From NCBI RefSeq assembly GCF_022919175.1, contig NZ_CP095043.1:248001-312000 (forward strand): 64,000 nucleotides of DNA. The letters are read 5' to 3'. Each line of letters begins with the position of its first letter. Position 1 is the first letter of the stretch. Positions 1-8,394 of the stretch are shown here, piece by piece. The DNA is from Leucobacter rhizosphaerae. Lineage in GTDB: Bacteria; Actinomycetota; Actinomycetes; Actinomycetales; Microbacteriaceae. The notes beneath the pieces were generated by a model. The model ran no database searches. It worked only from the letters and a program-made list of their open reading frames with translations, and was not told the origin of the DNA. The translations under genes were made by a program, and so were the position numbers.

Positions 1-1
1 G

Positions 2-934
2 CGGTTCGGGATCGAGTATCCGCACGCGCGGGAGATCCGATTGGAGCGCAACTACCGCTCGGCCGAGCCGATCGTCCGGCTCGCGAATCGGCTCATGCGG
101 GATCGCCCCGGTGCGCTGACGCTGCGTGCGTCGCGCGACACGATCCAGGTCCCGGCACGACGTATGGACGCGGATGGGAGCCCCGTGAAGCCGGCGGCTC
201 CTGCGGTCGCGGCGCCCACCTTCGAGTGGTTCGCGACCGAGCTCGACGAGGCGACCGCGGTCGCGGCGTCCATCGCCGAGGCGATCTCCCAGGGCACCCC
301 CGCGTCCGAGATCGCGATTCTCTACCGCACGAACGCGCAATCGGCGCGCTTCGAGGAGGCTCTGCGCCAGCGCGAGATCGGCGTCCGTGTGCACGGCGCG
401 CAGCGGTTCTTCGAGCGCGCGGACGTGCGTCAGGCGGTGATGATGATCCGCGGAGAGGCGAAGGTCGCCGACGGACGTCCGCTGTTCCAGATCGTGAGCG
501 ATGTGCTGCGCTCCGGCGGGTGGAGCTCCCGGCCGCCGGAGGGCGCAACGCAGCGCGAACGCTGGGAAGCGCTCAGCGCGCTGCTCTCGCTGGTCGACGA
601 GATGCCACCCGGCACGGGGATCCAGGAGTTCAGTGAGGAGCTCCTCGCGCGGCAGCGTGCGCAGCACGAACCCACCCTCGAGGCCGTGACCTTGAGCGCG
701 ATCCACGCGGCGAAAGGCCTCGAGTGGTCGCTCGTGCACGTCGCGGGTATGAGCGAGGGGCTCCTGCCGATCGCCCACGCGGTCGACGAGGACAGCATCT
801 CCGAGGAGCGGCGGCTCTGCTACGTCGCCTTCACCCGCGCGCGCGACACCCTGCGCCTGTCGGGCGTCGCGGGTGGGGCGCGATCCCGACGATCGCCGTC
901 CAGGTTCATCGGAGAGGCCGGGATCGCGGCGTAG
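2..934 (+). CDS. UvrD/PcrA-type superfamily 1 DNA helicase, C-terminal part (5' end outside window)
   Basis: This is the C-terminal part of an ATP-dependent 3'-5' DNA helicase of the UvrD/PcrA/Rep family, which acts in DNA repair and replication restart. The frame is open from base 2, so the start lies upstream. Visible family motifs are the RLERNYRS block near the window edge (motif IV), AIHAAKGLEW (motif V) and a CYVAFTRARDTL block (motif VI, arginine finger). The protein ends about 25 residues after motif VI, with no HRDC domain. That makes it a short actinobacterial UvrD-like protein; UvrD2 is possible, but the N-terminal half would be needed to decide. Its last 29 bp overlap the convergent next gene. 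The family is certain, the subfamily is not. Confidence 0.9.
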   Translation, partial: RFGIEYPHAREIRLERNYRSAEPIVRLANRLMRDRPGALTLRASRDTIQVPARRMDADGSPVKPAAPAVAAPTFEWFATELDEATAVAASIAEAISQGTPASEIAILYRTNAQSARFEEALRQREIGVRVHGAQRFFERADVRQAVMMIRGEAKVADGRPLFQIVSDVLRSGGWSSRPPEGATQRERWEALSALLSLVDEMPPGTGIQEFSEELLARQRAQHEPTLEAVTLSAIHAAKGLEWSLVHVAGMSEGLLPIAHAVDEDSISEERRLCYVAFTRARDTLRLSGVAGGARSRRSPSRFIGEAGIAA

Positions 935-1778
935 CCGCCGAGCACGCACACTCCGGGTGGGCGGCGACCGATTCCATCGAGATCGTGCCGACGGGCCGAC
1001 CGCGGATGCACGGAATCGTGGCGCGGGAGGTGCGGACCCCCGAATCGCCCGCCGCCCAGTTGCGGATGAACACCGCCGCCCACGCCGCCGCCGCGTGCAC
1101 CCCCGCGGCAGTCTCGGTGGACGGGCGCGATCCCGCGAGCTGCGCCGCGAGGATGGCGAGCGCCGGGTCGCGATCGAGTGCGGCGAGGCTCGTGCAGGTG
1201 TGACACGGTGCGCCCGCTCCCGATACGAGCGGACCGACGCGGATCGCCCGATCCGTGAACGCGACGATCAGGTGCGGTTGATCGACGGAGAGCCACCGCT
1301 GCGCGCGCTCCAGCGGTTCGAGATAGCGCTCCAGGAGCACCACGAGATCGAGGGAGTCGGCCGTCGACCCCTCGACGACGTCGCACACGCCCGCGGCTCG
1401 GAGCGCCGCATCGAATCCTGCGGCCGGCCGGCCGTCGTCACTCAGCCCGACGCGGACTCGCGGCTCATTGGGCTCGCCCTCGGAATCCCGATCCGCGGGC
1501 GGACCGGCGTCGGCGCCGTGCTCGATCTCCCGCCGCAGTACGGGGGCAAGCGTCGTGAGGAGCTCCCGCGCCTCCTGCGGGGTGGCCCCGAGTCGGCGCG
1601 CTGCTCGGCGCAGCTCGCCGTCCAGGACCCCGGTGCGGAGGGCACCGACCAGTCGCTGGACGCCCGCCGACGGCGCCCGGATCCGAGCGTCGGCATACTC
1701 GAAGCCGACGCGGAGGGTGTCGGCGTCCTCCCAGCACAGCGGGAGCGTGGGGTCGATGCGGGTGAGATGGAGCGGCAT
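906..1778 (-). CDS. Cyclodehydratase-like (TOMM/ThiF-partner-like) protein with CxxC and CxC motifs
   Basis: A 290-residue protein with no membrane segment. The visible features are PCHTC in the second half (around residue 190) and HPECAC near the C-terminus (around residue 278), a four-cysteine set of the kind that binds structural zinc in E1-like/cyclodehydratase C proteins of thiazole/oxazole-modified peptide pathways. Actinobacterial genomes often carry such a gene beside uvrD and a DUF2342 gene, annotated cyclodehydratase or hypothetical. No YcaO gene or precursor peptide is visible nearby, so a peptide-modifying role is not supported and the biochemical function is unknown. It overlaps the helicase gene tail-to-tail by 29 bp. 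The ATG at 1778 is the first good start. Confidence 0.6.
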   Translation of the reverse strand: MPLHLTRIDPTLPLCWEDADTLRVGFEYADARIRAPSAGVQRLVGALRTGVLDGELRRAARRLGATPQEARELLTTLAPVLRREIEHGADAGPPADRDSEGEPNEPRVRVGLSDDGRPAAGFDAALRAAGVCDVVEGSTADSLDLVVLLERYLEPLERAQRWLSVDQPHLIVAFTDRAIRVGPLVSGAGAPCHTCTSLAALDRDPALAILAAQLAGSRPSTETAAGVHAAAAWAAVFIRNWAAGDSGVRTSRATIPCIRGRPVGTISMESVAAHPECACSAATPRSRPLR

Positions 1779-1899
1779 GCCCCGATTGTGCCCCGGGTTG
1801 GATCACCCGGTTGCGCTGTCCACACCCGGACCCGTGTTCTGGACGTGGAACGTCTGGGGTCACTGGGTGTGCGGGGCGAATGGTCCCGACACCCCGGTG

Positions 1900-3333
1900 C
1901 TACGGCGCGGGTGCCGGGCCGTCGTCGGCCCGGTCGTCGTGCGGCGGACGATCGCCATCGTGCGGGGGGAGCTCGCCGTCGAGCAGCTGCGCGAGGGCGG
2001 CATCGAAGTCGTCCGCGTCGGTCTTCGACTCCGACGTGGCTCCGGCCAACCCGAGTCGTTCGAGCAGGCGGGCCGGGTGATCCAGCTCCTCGGCCGTCGG
2101 CAGCAGGTCGGGGTGGGCCCAGAGCCCGTCGCGCACCTGCGCATCGCCGCGTTCGCCGACCAGACGCCACAGGGCTGCAGCGTCGCGTAGGCGGCGGGGC
2201 CGCAGTTCGAGCCCGACGAGCGCGCTGAACGCGTGCTCCGCAGGGCCCCCGGTCGCGCGTCGACGGCGGACCATCTCGGCGATGGCGTCGGCTCCCGGGA
2301 GGCGTTTCGCAGCGTCCGCCGTCACCACGTCGACCCATCCCTCGACGAGCGCCAGCATGGTCTCGAGCCGCGCGTGCGCCGCCTCCTGGGCCTCGGTCTT
2401 CGGCGGAATCAACGCGCCGTTCGAGAGGAGCTCCTGGAGCTGCTCGGGGTGGGCCGGATCGATGTCGCGTGCCACCTCCTCGATCCGATCGGTGTCGATC
2501 CGGATCCCGCGCGCGTAGTCCGTGATCGCGGAGAGCAGGTGCAGCCGGAGCCACTTCGAGTGCCGGAAGAGCCGCGCGTGGGCGAGCTCGCGCACGGCGA
2601 GGTACAGGGTGACGGCCTCGACGTCCTGGTCGAGTCCCTCGGCGAAGGACGCGACACCCCCGGGGAGCAGGGCGCCCCCCTCGCGTCCGGGACCGGTGAG
2701 GAGCGGGATCCCGATCTCACCCGCCGACACGACCTCACCCGAGAGCTTGCCGATGATCGTGCCGAGCTGGACCGCGAAGAGGGCCCCGCCCACACTGCGC
2801 AGCATCGGCGCCGCACCCTGCAGTGCGTCCCCGAGCTCCTCGGGCATCTGCGACTGGAGGGCGCCCATGAGCGCCTGCGTCACCGACTCGGCGACCGGCT
2901 CGGCCATGCTGATCCAGGTATCGACCGACTGCTGCACCCACTCGATGCGGCTCAGCGCGCGCGGCGCGTCGGAGGTCGGTCCGATCTCGGTGACCTCGTC
3001 GAGCCAGAGCGTCGCGACCGGGAAGGCGCGGAGCACGGACGCGGGATCGTGCGCGGCACCGCCGTCACTGGCGACCTCAATCGCGGTGCGACGGGTCGCC
3101 GACCAATCGATGCCGTCGGTGGGCTGCTGCATCGCGCCCCGCAGGGTGTTGAAGAGTCCCTGCATCGCGGCCGGATCGCCGGGGATCCCGGCGGCCTTCG
3201 CCAGTTGCTCGGGGTCGAAACCGCCCTCGGGGGCGCCGTTCCCGGAGAGCATGTCGCGCAGGATCCGCTGCAGCTCGTCGAAGTCGGGGTTTCCGCCCTG
3301 GTTGCCGGAGTCGTCGTGATCGTTCGCGCTCAT
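1900..3333 (-). CDS. DUF2342 zincin-like metallopeptidase family protein
   Basis: A 477-residue cytoplasmic protein of the actinobacterial DUF2342 family, often annotated zinc-dependent metalloprotease or coenzyme-F420-associated protein. The N-terminus is a Gly/Asn/Asp-rich low-complexity stretch. The middle holds the family block RELAHARLFRH, followed by an arginine-rich helix. I see the RExAHxRLF form rather than a classical HExxH, so proteolytic activity is only inferred from the fold family. The start at 3333 is chosen because GAGGAG lies just upstream; an earlier ATG at 3360 has no such site. It is divergent from the PDZ/Lon-type protease gene, a common actinobacterial arrangement. Its substrate is unknown. 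Confidence 0.8.
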   Translation of the reverse strand: MSANDHDDSGNQGGNPDFDELQRILRDMLSGNGAPEGGFDPEQLAKAAGIPGDPAAMQGLFNTLRGAMQQPTDGIDWSATRRTAIEVASDGGAAHDPASVLRAFPVATLWLDEVTEIGPTSDAPRALSRIEWVQQSVDTWISMAEPVAESVTQALMGALQSQMPEELGDALQGAAPMLRSVGGALFAVQLGTIIGKLSGEVVSAGEIGIPLLTGPGREGGALLPGGVASFAEGLDQDVEAVTLYLAVRELAHARLFRHSKWLRLHLLSAITDYARGIRIDTDRIEEVARDIDPAHPEQLQELLSNGALIPPKTEAQEAAHARLETMLALVEGWVDVVTADAAKRLPGADAIAEMVRRRRATGGPAEHAFSALVGLELRPRRLRDAAALWRLVGERGDAQVRDGLWAHPDLLPTAEELDHPARLLERLGLAGATSESKTDADDFDAALAQLLDGELPPHDGDRPPHDDRADDGPAPAP

Positions 3334-3476
3334 ACCGCTCTCCTCAGTCGTCCCTGTCAACGCTACGGCACACCACCTGGATACGCCTGCTAGATTGACC
3401 CGGTCGGCGGCGATTCCATTGCGCCGACTGCGAACAGCGCGCGGCCCGAGCGGGCGGGGCGGTCACGGGGAGACGG

Positions 3477-4571
3477 GTGCGGCACGACATGATCGACGAG
3501 GAGCGCGAGCGGCGCCGGGTCCGGATCCTGCTCGGGATCGCGATTCTCGCCTGCCTGACCCTGCTGGCCGCCGTCATCCCGTCGCCGTTCGCCATCGAGC
3601 GACCCGGTCCCGTCGTGAACACGCTGGGCGAGGTGGCGATCGAGGACGAGACCATGCCCGTCATCGCGATCCTCGACGCCGAGACCTATCCGACCACGGG
3701 CGAACTCAATCTGCTCACCGTGTCGATTGCGGGCGGCCCCGAGCACCCCGTGAGCTGGCTGTCGCTCGTGCCGGCGCTGCTCGACCCCTCGCAGCGTATT
3801 GCTCCGCGCAACGAGTTCTTCCCGGAGGGGGTGAGCGAGCAGGATCGAGAGGCGGCGAACACCGTCATGATGGACACCTCGCAGATGCAGTCCGCGGCTG
3901 CCGCCTTCCGCGAGCTCGGAGAACCCGTCGCCGTCGAGTTGCGGGTTGCCGGTGTCTCCGAGGACGGACCGGCCGAGGGGATCCTGCGGGTCGACGACGT
4001 CATCGAGGGCATCAACGGGTCGCCGGTCGCTGACTTCGCGGCGCTGCGGTCCGCGATCGTCGACTCGGGCGTCGACGCGGCGCTCACGATCCAGGTGCGT
4101 CGCGACGGCGAGTCGACCGAGGTATCGGTGACCCCGCGGCTGCCCGAGGGCGGCACGGAGCCCATGCTCGGCGCAGTGATCTCGTCGAGCTACGACCTGC
4201 CGGCCGAGGTCGACATCAGCCTGTCCCAGATCGGCGGGCCCAGCGCGGGCATGATCTTCGCGCTCGGGATCTACGACCAGCTGACCCCCGGGGGTCTCCT
4301 CGACGGGCTGACCGTGAGCGGCACCGGCACGATCTCGGACGAGGGCGTCGTCGGGCCGATCGGCGGGCTCGCGCAGAAGATGTGGGCCGCGTCGCGCGCG
4401 GACAGCGATCTGTTCCTGATGCCGGTTGCGAATTGCGCGGATCTGCCATCGCGGATCCCCTCCGGGCTCACGGTCGCCCCGGTCGAAACGCTCGCCGAGG
4501 CCATCGACGCCATCGAAGGCGCGACGGCGGGGGAGACCCCGGCCGGCATCGAACGCTGCGACGCCCCGTAG
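3477..4571 (+). CDS. PDZ and Lon-type (S16) membrane protease, YlbL-like
   Basis: A 364-residue membrane-anchored protein. One transmembrane segment (residues about 17-35) is followed by an extracytoplasmic region, a PDZ domain (about 150-225) and a C-terminal S16 protease domain. The catalytic Ser-Lys dyad is visible as GGPSAGMI and, 40-odd residues later, GLAQKM. This is the YlbL architecture, a Lon-like protease facing outside the membrane. GTG 3477 is preferred because GGGGAG (3467-3472) lies 4 bases before it; ATG 3489 would be too far from that site. The gene is followed after about 100 bp by the UPF0182 gene in the same direction, so co-transcription is possible. Physiological substrates are unknown. 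Confidence 0.85.
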   Translation: MRHDMIDEERERRRVRILLGIAILACLTLLAAVIPSPFAIERPGPVVNTLGEVAIEDETMPVIAILDAETYPTTGELNLLTVSIAGGPEHPVSWLSLVPALLDPSQRIAPRNEFFPEGVSEQDREAANTVMMDTSQMQSAAAAFRELGEPVAVELRVAGVSEDGPAEGILRVDDVIEGINGSPVADFAALRSAIVDSGVDAALTIQVRRDGESTEVSVTPRLPEGGTEPMLGAVISSSYDLPAEVDISLSQIGGPSAGMIFALGIYDQLTPGGLLDGLTVSGTGTISDEGVVGPIGGLAQKMWAASRADSDLFLMPVANCADLPSRIPSGLTVAPVETLAEAIDAIEGATAGETPAGIERCDAP

Positions 4572-4668
4572 CCCAGGCCACCGGGGCCTTTGTCAGCGGC
4601 GCCCGATACAGTGGTCGGGAACCCGCCCGGCACACCCGTGTGCACTTTGGACAGGAAAGTAAAACGAC

Positions 4669-7600
4669 GTGACCGACCAAAACGTAGGTGCGCCGGCTAC
4701 TCGTCAGCGCAGACTCTCCCCGCTCGCCATCACCATCGTGATTGTCGTGCTTCTGATCCTCGGCTTCCTCGCGGTCGCCGCCGTGCTGGCGGAGGTGTTC
4801 TGGTATCGCCAAGTCGGGTTCCTCCCGGTATTGACCACGCAGTGGATCGCAGCCGGGGTCATGTTCCTCATCGGCTTCTTCGGCATGGCCGTGCCGGTGT
4901 TCTTCGCCATCGACCTGGCGTACCGCAAGCGGCCCGTCTACGCGCGGCTGACCGCGCAGCTCGACCGGTACCAGGAGCTGTTCGAACCGCTCCGGCGCCT
5001 CGTCAAGTGGGGCCTGCCCGCAGTGATCGGCCTGTTCGGCGGTTTCAGCACGGCGACGCAGTGGCAGCGCGTGCTGCTCTGGATGAACAGTGAGCCGACC
5101 GGCACCACGGACGCGCAGTTCGGGATCGACGTCTCCTTCTACCTCTTCGACCTTCCGGTGCTGCAGGGCATCGTCGGCTTCGCCTCGGCCGTCGCGCTGG
5201 TCGCGCTCATCGCCGGCGTCGCCACCAGCTACCTCTACGGCGGCATCTCCTTCTCGGGCCGTGATGTGCGCGTCTCCAAGGCCACGCGCATCCAGGCCGC
5301 GATCCTCGCCACGATCTACCTCCTACTGCAGGCCGCGAGCCTGTGGCTCGACCAGTACCGCTCCGTGAACGATCCGAACGGGCTGCTCACCGGTGCGATG
5401 TTCCAGGACGTGCACGCGGTGATCCCGGGCAAGCAGATCCTTGCGGGGATCGCGCTCATCGTTGCAGTGCTCTTCCTGATCACGGCGTTCACCGGCAAGT
5501 GGCGTCTCCCGGTCATCGGCACCGCGCTCTTCCTGGTCTCCAGCATCGTGCTCGGCATGGGCTACCCCTGGGCTGTGCAGCAGTTCCAGGTGCGCCCCGA
5601 CGAGAAGAGCCTCGAGTCCGAGTACATCGAGCGCAACATCGCCGCGACCCGCGAGGCCTTCGGCGTCGACGAGGTCGAGGTCGAGCGCTACGACGCGGTG
5701 ACCGACGCCGAGCCGGGCGCGCTGCGCAACGACGCCGTCGCCACCGCGAACATCCGCATCATGGACCCCGAGATCATTTCCCGGACCTTCGCGCAGCTCG
5801 AGCAGAGCAAGCAGTACTACACGTTCCCCAACTCGCTGAACGTCGATCGCTACGTGATCGACGGAGAGGTCGAGGACACGGTCTCGGCGGTGCGCGACAT
5901 CGACATCACGGATCAGGAGGGCTGGTACAACCGGACCCTCGTGTACACGCACGGGTACGGTCTCGTCGCGGCGTACGGCAACCAGCGCTCCCCGGGCGGT
6001 GAGCCCGTGTTCCTCGAGAGCGGGATCCCGACGAGCGGCAAGCTCGGTGAATTCGAGCCCCGCGTGTACTTCGGCATGAACTCGCCCGAGTACTCCATCG
6101 TCGGAGGCGAGCGGGACAAGCCGATCGAGCTCGACTTCCCCGCGGACGCCGAGAGCACCGCCGAGGCGGCCGCCGAGGACGCCGACGACGCGACCCCGGC
6201 GGAGGAGGCGACTCCGGCCGAGCCGGAGAACGCGGATGCGGCGCAGGTCGAGGCCGACGTCGCCGAGGCGGACGCCGCTGCCGAGGAGGAGCAGGCGGTC
6301 GAGGAGGTCGACGGCAGCCGTCAGAACCTCACCACGTTCGCCGGCGACGGTGGGCCGGAGCTCAGCAACATCTTCACGAAGCTGATCTACGCGCTCAAGT
6401 TCCAGGACATGGAGGTGCTGCTGTCCGGCGCCGTGGTCGACGGGTCGCAGATCCTCTACGATCGCAACCCGATCGAGCGCGTGCAGAAGGTCGCGCCCTA
6501 CCTGACCCTCGACGCAGCGCCCTACGCATCGGTCGTCGACGGCAAGGTCGTCTGGATCGTCGACGGCTACACCACGTCCTCCGAGTACCCGTACTCGGAG
6601 CAGAAGGACCTCAACGAGGTGACCGTGGACGCGGACAACGAGCGGGTGAGTCTCATGACGAAGCCGGTCAACTACATCCGCAACTCGGTGAAGGCCACGG
6701 TCGATGCGTACGACGGCAGCGTGACGCTGTACGCGTGGGACACCGAGGATCCGGTGCTGAAGGCGTGGAGCAAGGTGTTCCCCGGCACGCTGCAGAGCGT
6801 CTCGGAGATGAGCGGCGACCTGCTCAGCCACGTCCGGTACCCGACCGATCTCTTCAAGATGCAGCGCGAGGTCCTGAGCAAGTACCACGTGACCGACGCC
6901 GGTGCCTTCTACTCCGAAGAGGACGCGTGGCGTACGCCCAACGATCCGGTCGCCGCGACCGGGGACGGCACGACCGCGCCGGCGCAGCCGCCGTACTACC
7001 TGACGCTCTCGGCGGGTGCCGGAGCGGAGCCGAACTACTCGATCTACTCCACCTACATCCCGGACGCCCGGGGCGAGGGAGCCCGAGACATCCTGACCGG
7101 GTATCTCGCGGCCGACTCGAACGCCGGCGCGGAGGCGGGCACGGTATCGGACGGCTACGGGTCGCTGAAACTGCTGACGCTGCCGAAGGGCAATACGATC
7201 CCCGGCCCCGGCCAGGTGCAGAACAGCTTCAATACCGACCCGAAGGTGTCGACCGAGCTCAACCTGCTCCGTCAGGGCGAGACCACGGTGCGCAGCGGTA
7301 ACCTGCTGACCCTCCCGGTCGGCGGCGGGCTGCTCTACGTGCAGCCGGTCTACATCGAGGCATCATCGGGCACACGGTTCCCGCTGCTCCAGAAGGTGCT
7401 CGTGTCGTTCGGCGACCAGATCGCGTTCGAGGACACGCTGGACGAGGCGCTCGACGTGCTCTTCGGCGGAAACTCGGGAGCGAGCGCCGGTGACGGCGAC
7501 GCGGTGGACGGCGAGGAGCCCGCGGCCCCCGACACGGGGGACACGGCGACCGGTGGGGACACCGGGGCCACCGGTGGGGGCACGGGCACGAGCGCGACGC

Positions 7601-7737
7601 TGGAAGCGGCGCTGCGCGAGATGCAGAGCGCCATCACCGATCGTGAGCAGGCGATGAAGGACGGCGACTGGGCCGCGTACGGTGTGGCCGACGAGCGGCT
7701 GAAGGCCGCTGTGGAGGCCGCGCTCGAGGCGCAGTAG
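4669..7737 (+). CDS. UPF0182 family integral membrane protein
   Basis: A 1022-residue protein of the UPF0182 (COG1615) family, widespread in Actinobacteria and of unknown function. The N-terminal third carries about seven hydrophobic transmembrane segments; the remainder is a large, presumably extracytoplasmic domain. Two low-complexity regions stand out: an Ala/Glu/Asp-rich insert at about residues 490-550, and a Gly/Thr/Asp-rich linker before a short C-terminal helix (about 940-975). The GTG start at 4669 follows an AGGAAAG site. Two strong hairpins follow the gene at once. Family membership is clear from length and the membrane/soluble layout; no function can be assigned. Confidence 0.9.
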   Translation: MTDQNVGAPATRQRRLSPLAITIVIVVLLILGFLAVAAVLAEVFWYRQVGFLPVLTTQWIAAGVMFLIGFFGMAVPVFFAIDLAYRKRPVYARLTAQLDRYQELFEPLRRLVKWGLPAVIGLFGGFSTATQWQRVLLWMNSEPTGTTDAQFGIDVSFYLFDLPVLQGIVGFASAVALVALIAGVATSYLYGGISFSGRDVRVSKATRIQAAILATIYLLLQAASLWLDQYRSVNDPNGLLTGAMFQDVHAVIPGKQILAGIALIVAVLFLITAFTGKWRLPVIGTALFLVSSIVLGMGYPWAVQQFQVRPDEKSLESEYIERNIAATREAFGVDEVEVERYDAVTDAEPGALRNDAVATANIRIMDPEIISRTFAQLEQSKQYYTFPNSLNVDRYVIDGEVEDTVSAVRDIDITDQEGWYNRTLVYTHGYGLVAAYGNQRSPGGEPVFLESGIPTSGKLGEFEPRVYFGMNSPEYSIVGGERDKPIELDFPADAESTAEAAAEDADDATPAEEATPAEPENADAAQVEADVAEADAAAEEEQAVEEVDGSRQNLTTFAGDGGPELSNIFTKLIYALKFQDMEVLLSGAVVDGSQILYDRNPIERVQKVAPYLTLDAAPYASVVDGKVVWIVDGYTTSSEYPYSEQKDLNEVTVDADNERVSLMTKPVNYIRNSVKATVDAYDGSVTLYAWDTEDPVLKAWSKVFPGTLQSVSEMSGDLLSHVRYPTDLFKMQREVLSKYHVTDAGAFYSEEDAWRTPNDPVAATGDGTTAPAQPPYYLTLSAGAGAEPNYSIYSTYIPDARGEGARDILTGYLAADSNAGAEAGTVSDGYGSLKLLTLPKGNTIPGPGQVQNSFNTDPKVSTELNLLRQGETTVRSGNLLTLPVGGGLLYVQPVYIEASSGTRFPLLQKVLVSFGDQIAFEDTLDEALDVLFGGNSGASAGDGDAVDGEEPAAPDTGDTATGGDTGATGGGTGTSATLEAALREMQSAITDREQAMKDGDWAAYGVADERLKAAVEAALEAQ

Positions 7738-7742
7738 CGGAT

Positions 7743-7778
7743 CCGCCTCCGGGCCCGGGACACCGGGCCCGGAGGCGG
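7743..7778 (+). terminator. Strong hairpin after the UPF0182 gene
   Basis: A perfect 16-bp inverted repeat, 7743-7758 with 7763-7778, and a 4-base loop (gaca), starting 6 bases after the stop codon. It is very GC-rich with no clear T-run. It probably acts as a transcription end or mRNA 3' barrier for the UPF0182 gene. Confidence 0.65.
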
Positions 7779-7788
7779 TGCGCAGCAC

Positions 7789-7819
7789 GAAGGCCCGGTC
7801 TCACTGAGACCGGGCCTTC
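7789..7819 (-). terminator. Terminator hairpin of the first initiator tRNA
   Basis: A perfect 15-bp inverted repeat, 7789-7803 with 7805-7819, lying 11 bases beyond the 3' end of the minus-strand tRNA. The central sequence GGTCTCA-c-TGAGACC is shared with the hairpin after the second tRNA copy, suggesting both ends were duplicated and then diverged in the outer stem. Confidence 0.7.
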
Positions 7820-7829
7820 GCTGTTTCCG

Positions 7830-7903
7830 TTGCGGGGGCAGGATTTGAACCTACGACCTCCGGGTTATGAGCCCGGCGAGCTACCGAACTGCTCCACCCC
7901 GCG
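7830..7903 (-). tRNA. tRNA-fMet (CAT anticodon), copy 1
   Basis: A 74-nt initiator tRNA on the minus strand. The anticodon loop is CTCATAA, closed by the three consecutive G-C pairs (GGG/CCC) typical of initiators. The first base pair is a C1/A72 mismatch, also an initiator mark. The T-loop is TTCAAAT. CCA is not encoded. Confidence 0.95.
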
Positions 7904-8060
7904 GCACAAGATAGGAGCCTAGCAGTCTCTCTGAGCTCGACGCGAACCGAGCGGTGCACCCGGGCGTGGGCGGTGCGGGTGGCCGAGCGCCGTGTTCGTC
8001 GCTCACAATCGACCGCGCTCGACCCCTCGGCCGCGGGCCGGCTGCGGACCCGTGAAACGC

Positions 8061-8093
8061 GAAAATCCCGGTCTCACTGAGACCGGGATTTTC
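8061..8093 (-). terminator. Terminator hairpin of the second initiator tRNA
   Basis: A perfect 16-bp inverted repeat, 8061-8076 with 8078-8093. Read on the minus strand it ends in a TTTTC tract, giving a rho-independent form for the upstream tRNA at 8115-8188. The inner seven base pairs match those of the hairpin at 7789-7819. Confidence 0.75.
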
Positions 8094-8114
8094 ATGCCGC
8101 TGTGCGACGTTCCG

Positions 8115-8188
8115 TTGCGGGGGCAGGATTTGAACCTACGACCTCCGGGTTATGAGCCCGGCGAGCTACCGAACTGCTCCACCCCGCG
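8115..8188 (-). tRNA. tRNA-fMet (CAT anticodon), copy 2
   Basis: A second 74-nt initiator tRNA, identical to the copy at 7830-7903, with the same C1/A72 mismatch and GGG/CCC anticodon stem. CCA is not encoded. It lies 206 bp upstream of, and divergent from, the surface-protein gene. Confidence 0.95.
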
Positions 8189-8394
8189 GCACAAGATATG
8201 ACTCTAGCACGCCCCTCGACGTCACGCGAATCGAGCCTGTTCGGGCGCGGCGTCGTGCCCTCCGGAGCCTGTGGACAGACGATCCGGGCAGTCGCCGGTC
8301 GGATCCACCATGGAGGCGCGGCAGGGCGGACCTCCGCGGCGGGCTCTGCGGGTACCTCGGTGCCACGCCCCGCCGGACCACCGAAGGAGCAGGC

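Larger units (their letters stand above)
7825..8198. repeat. 89-bp direct duplication containing the two tRNA-fMet genes
   Basis: The stretches 7825-7913 and 8110-8198 read identically over 89 bp, covering the whole tRNA, 5 bases beyond its 3' end and 10 bases upstream of its 5' end. The spacer of about 196 bp holds the hairpin of the second tRNA and no gene I can support. This looks like a local duplication, or gene conversion keeping the two tRNA copies identical. Confidence 0.8.
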
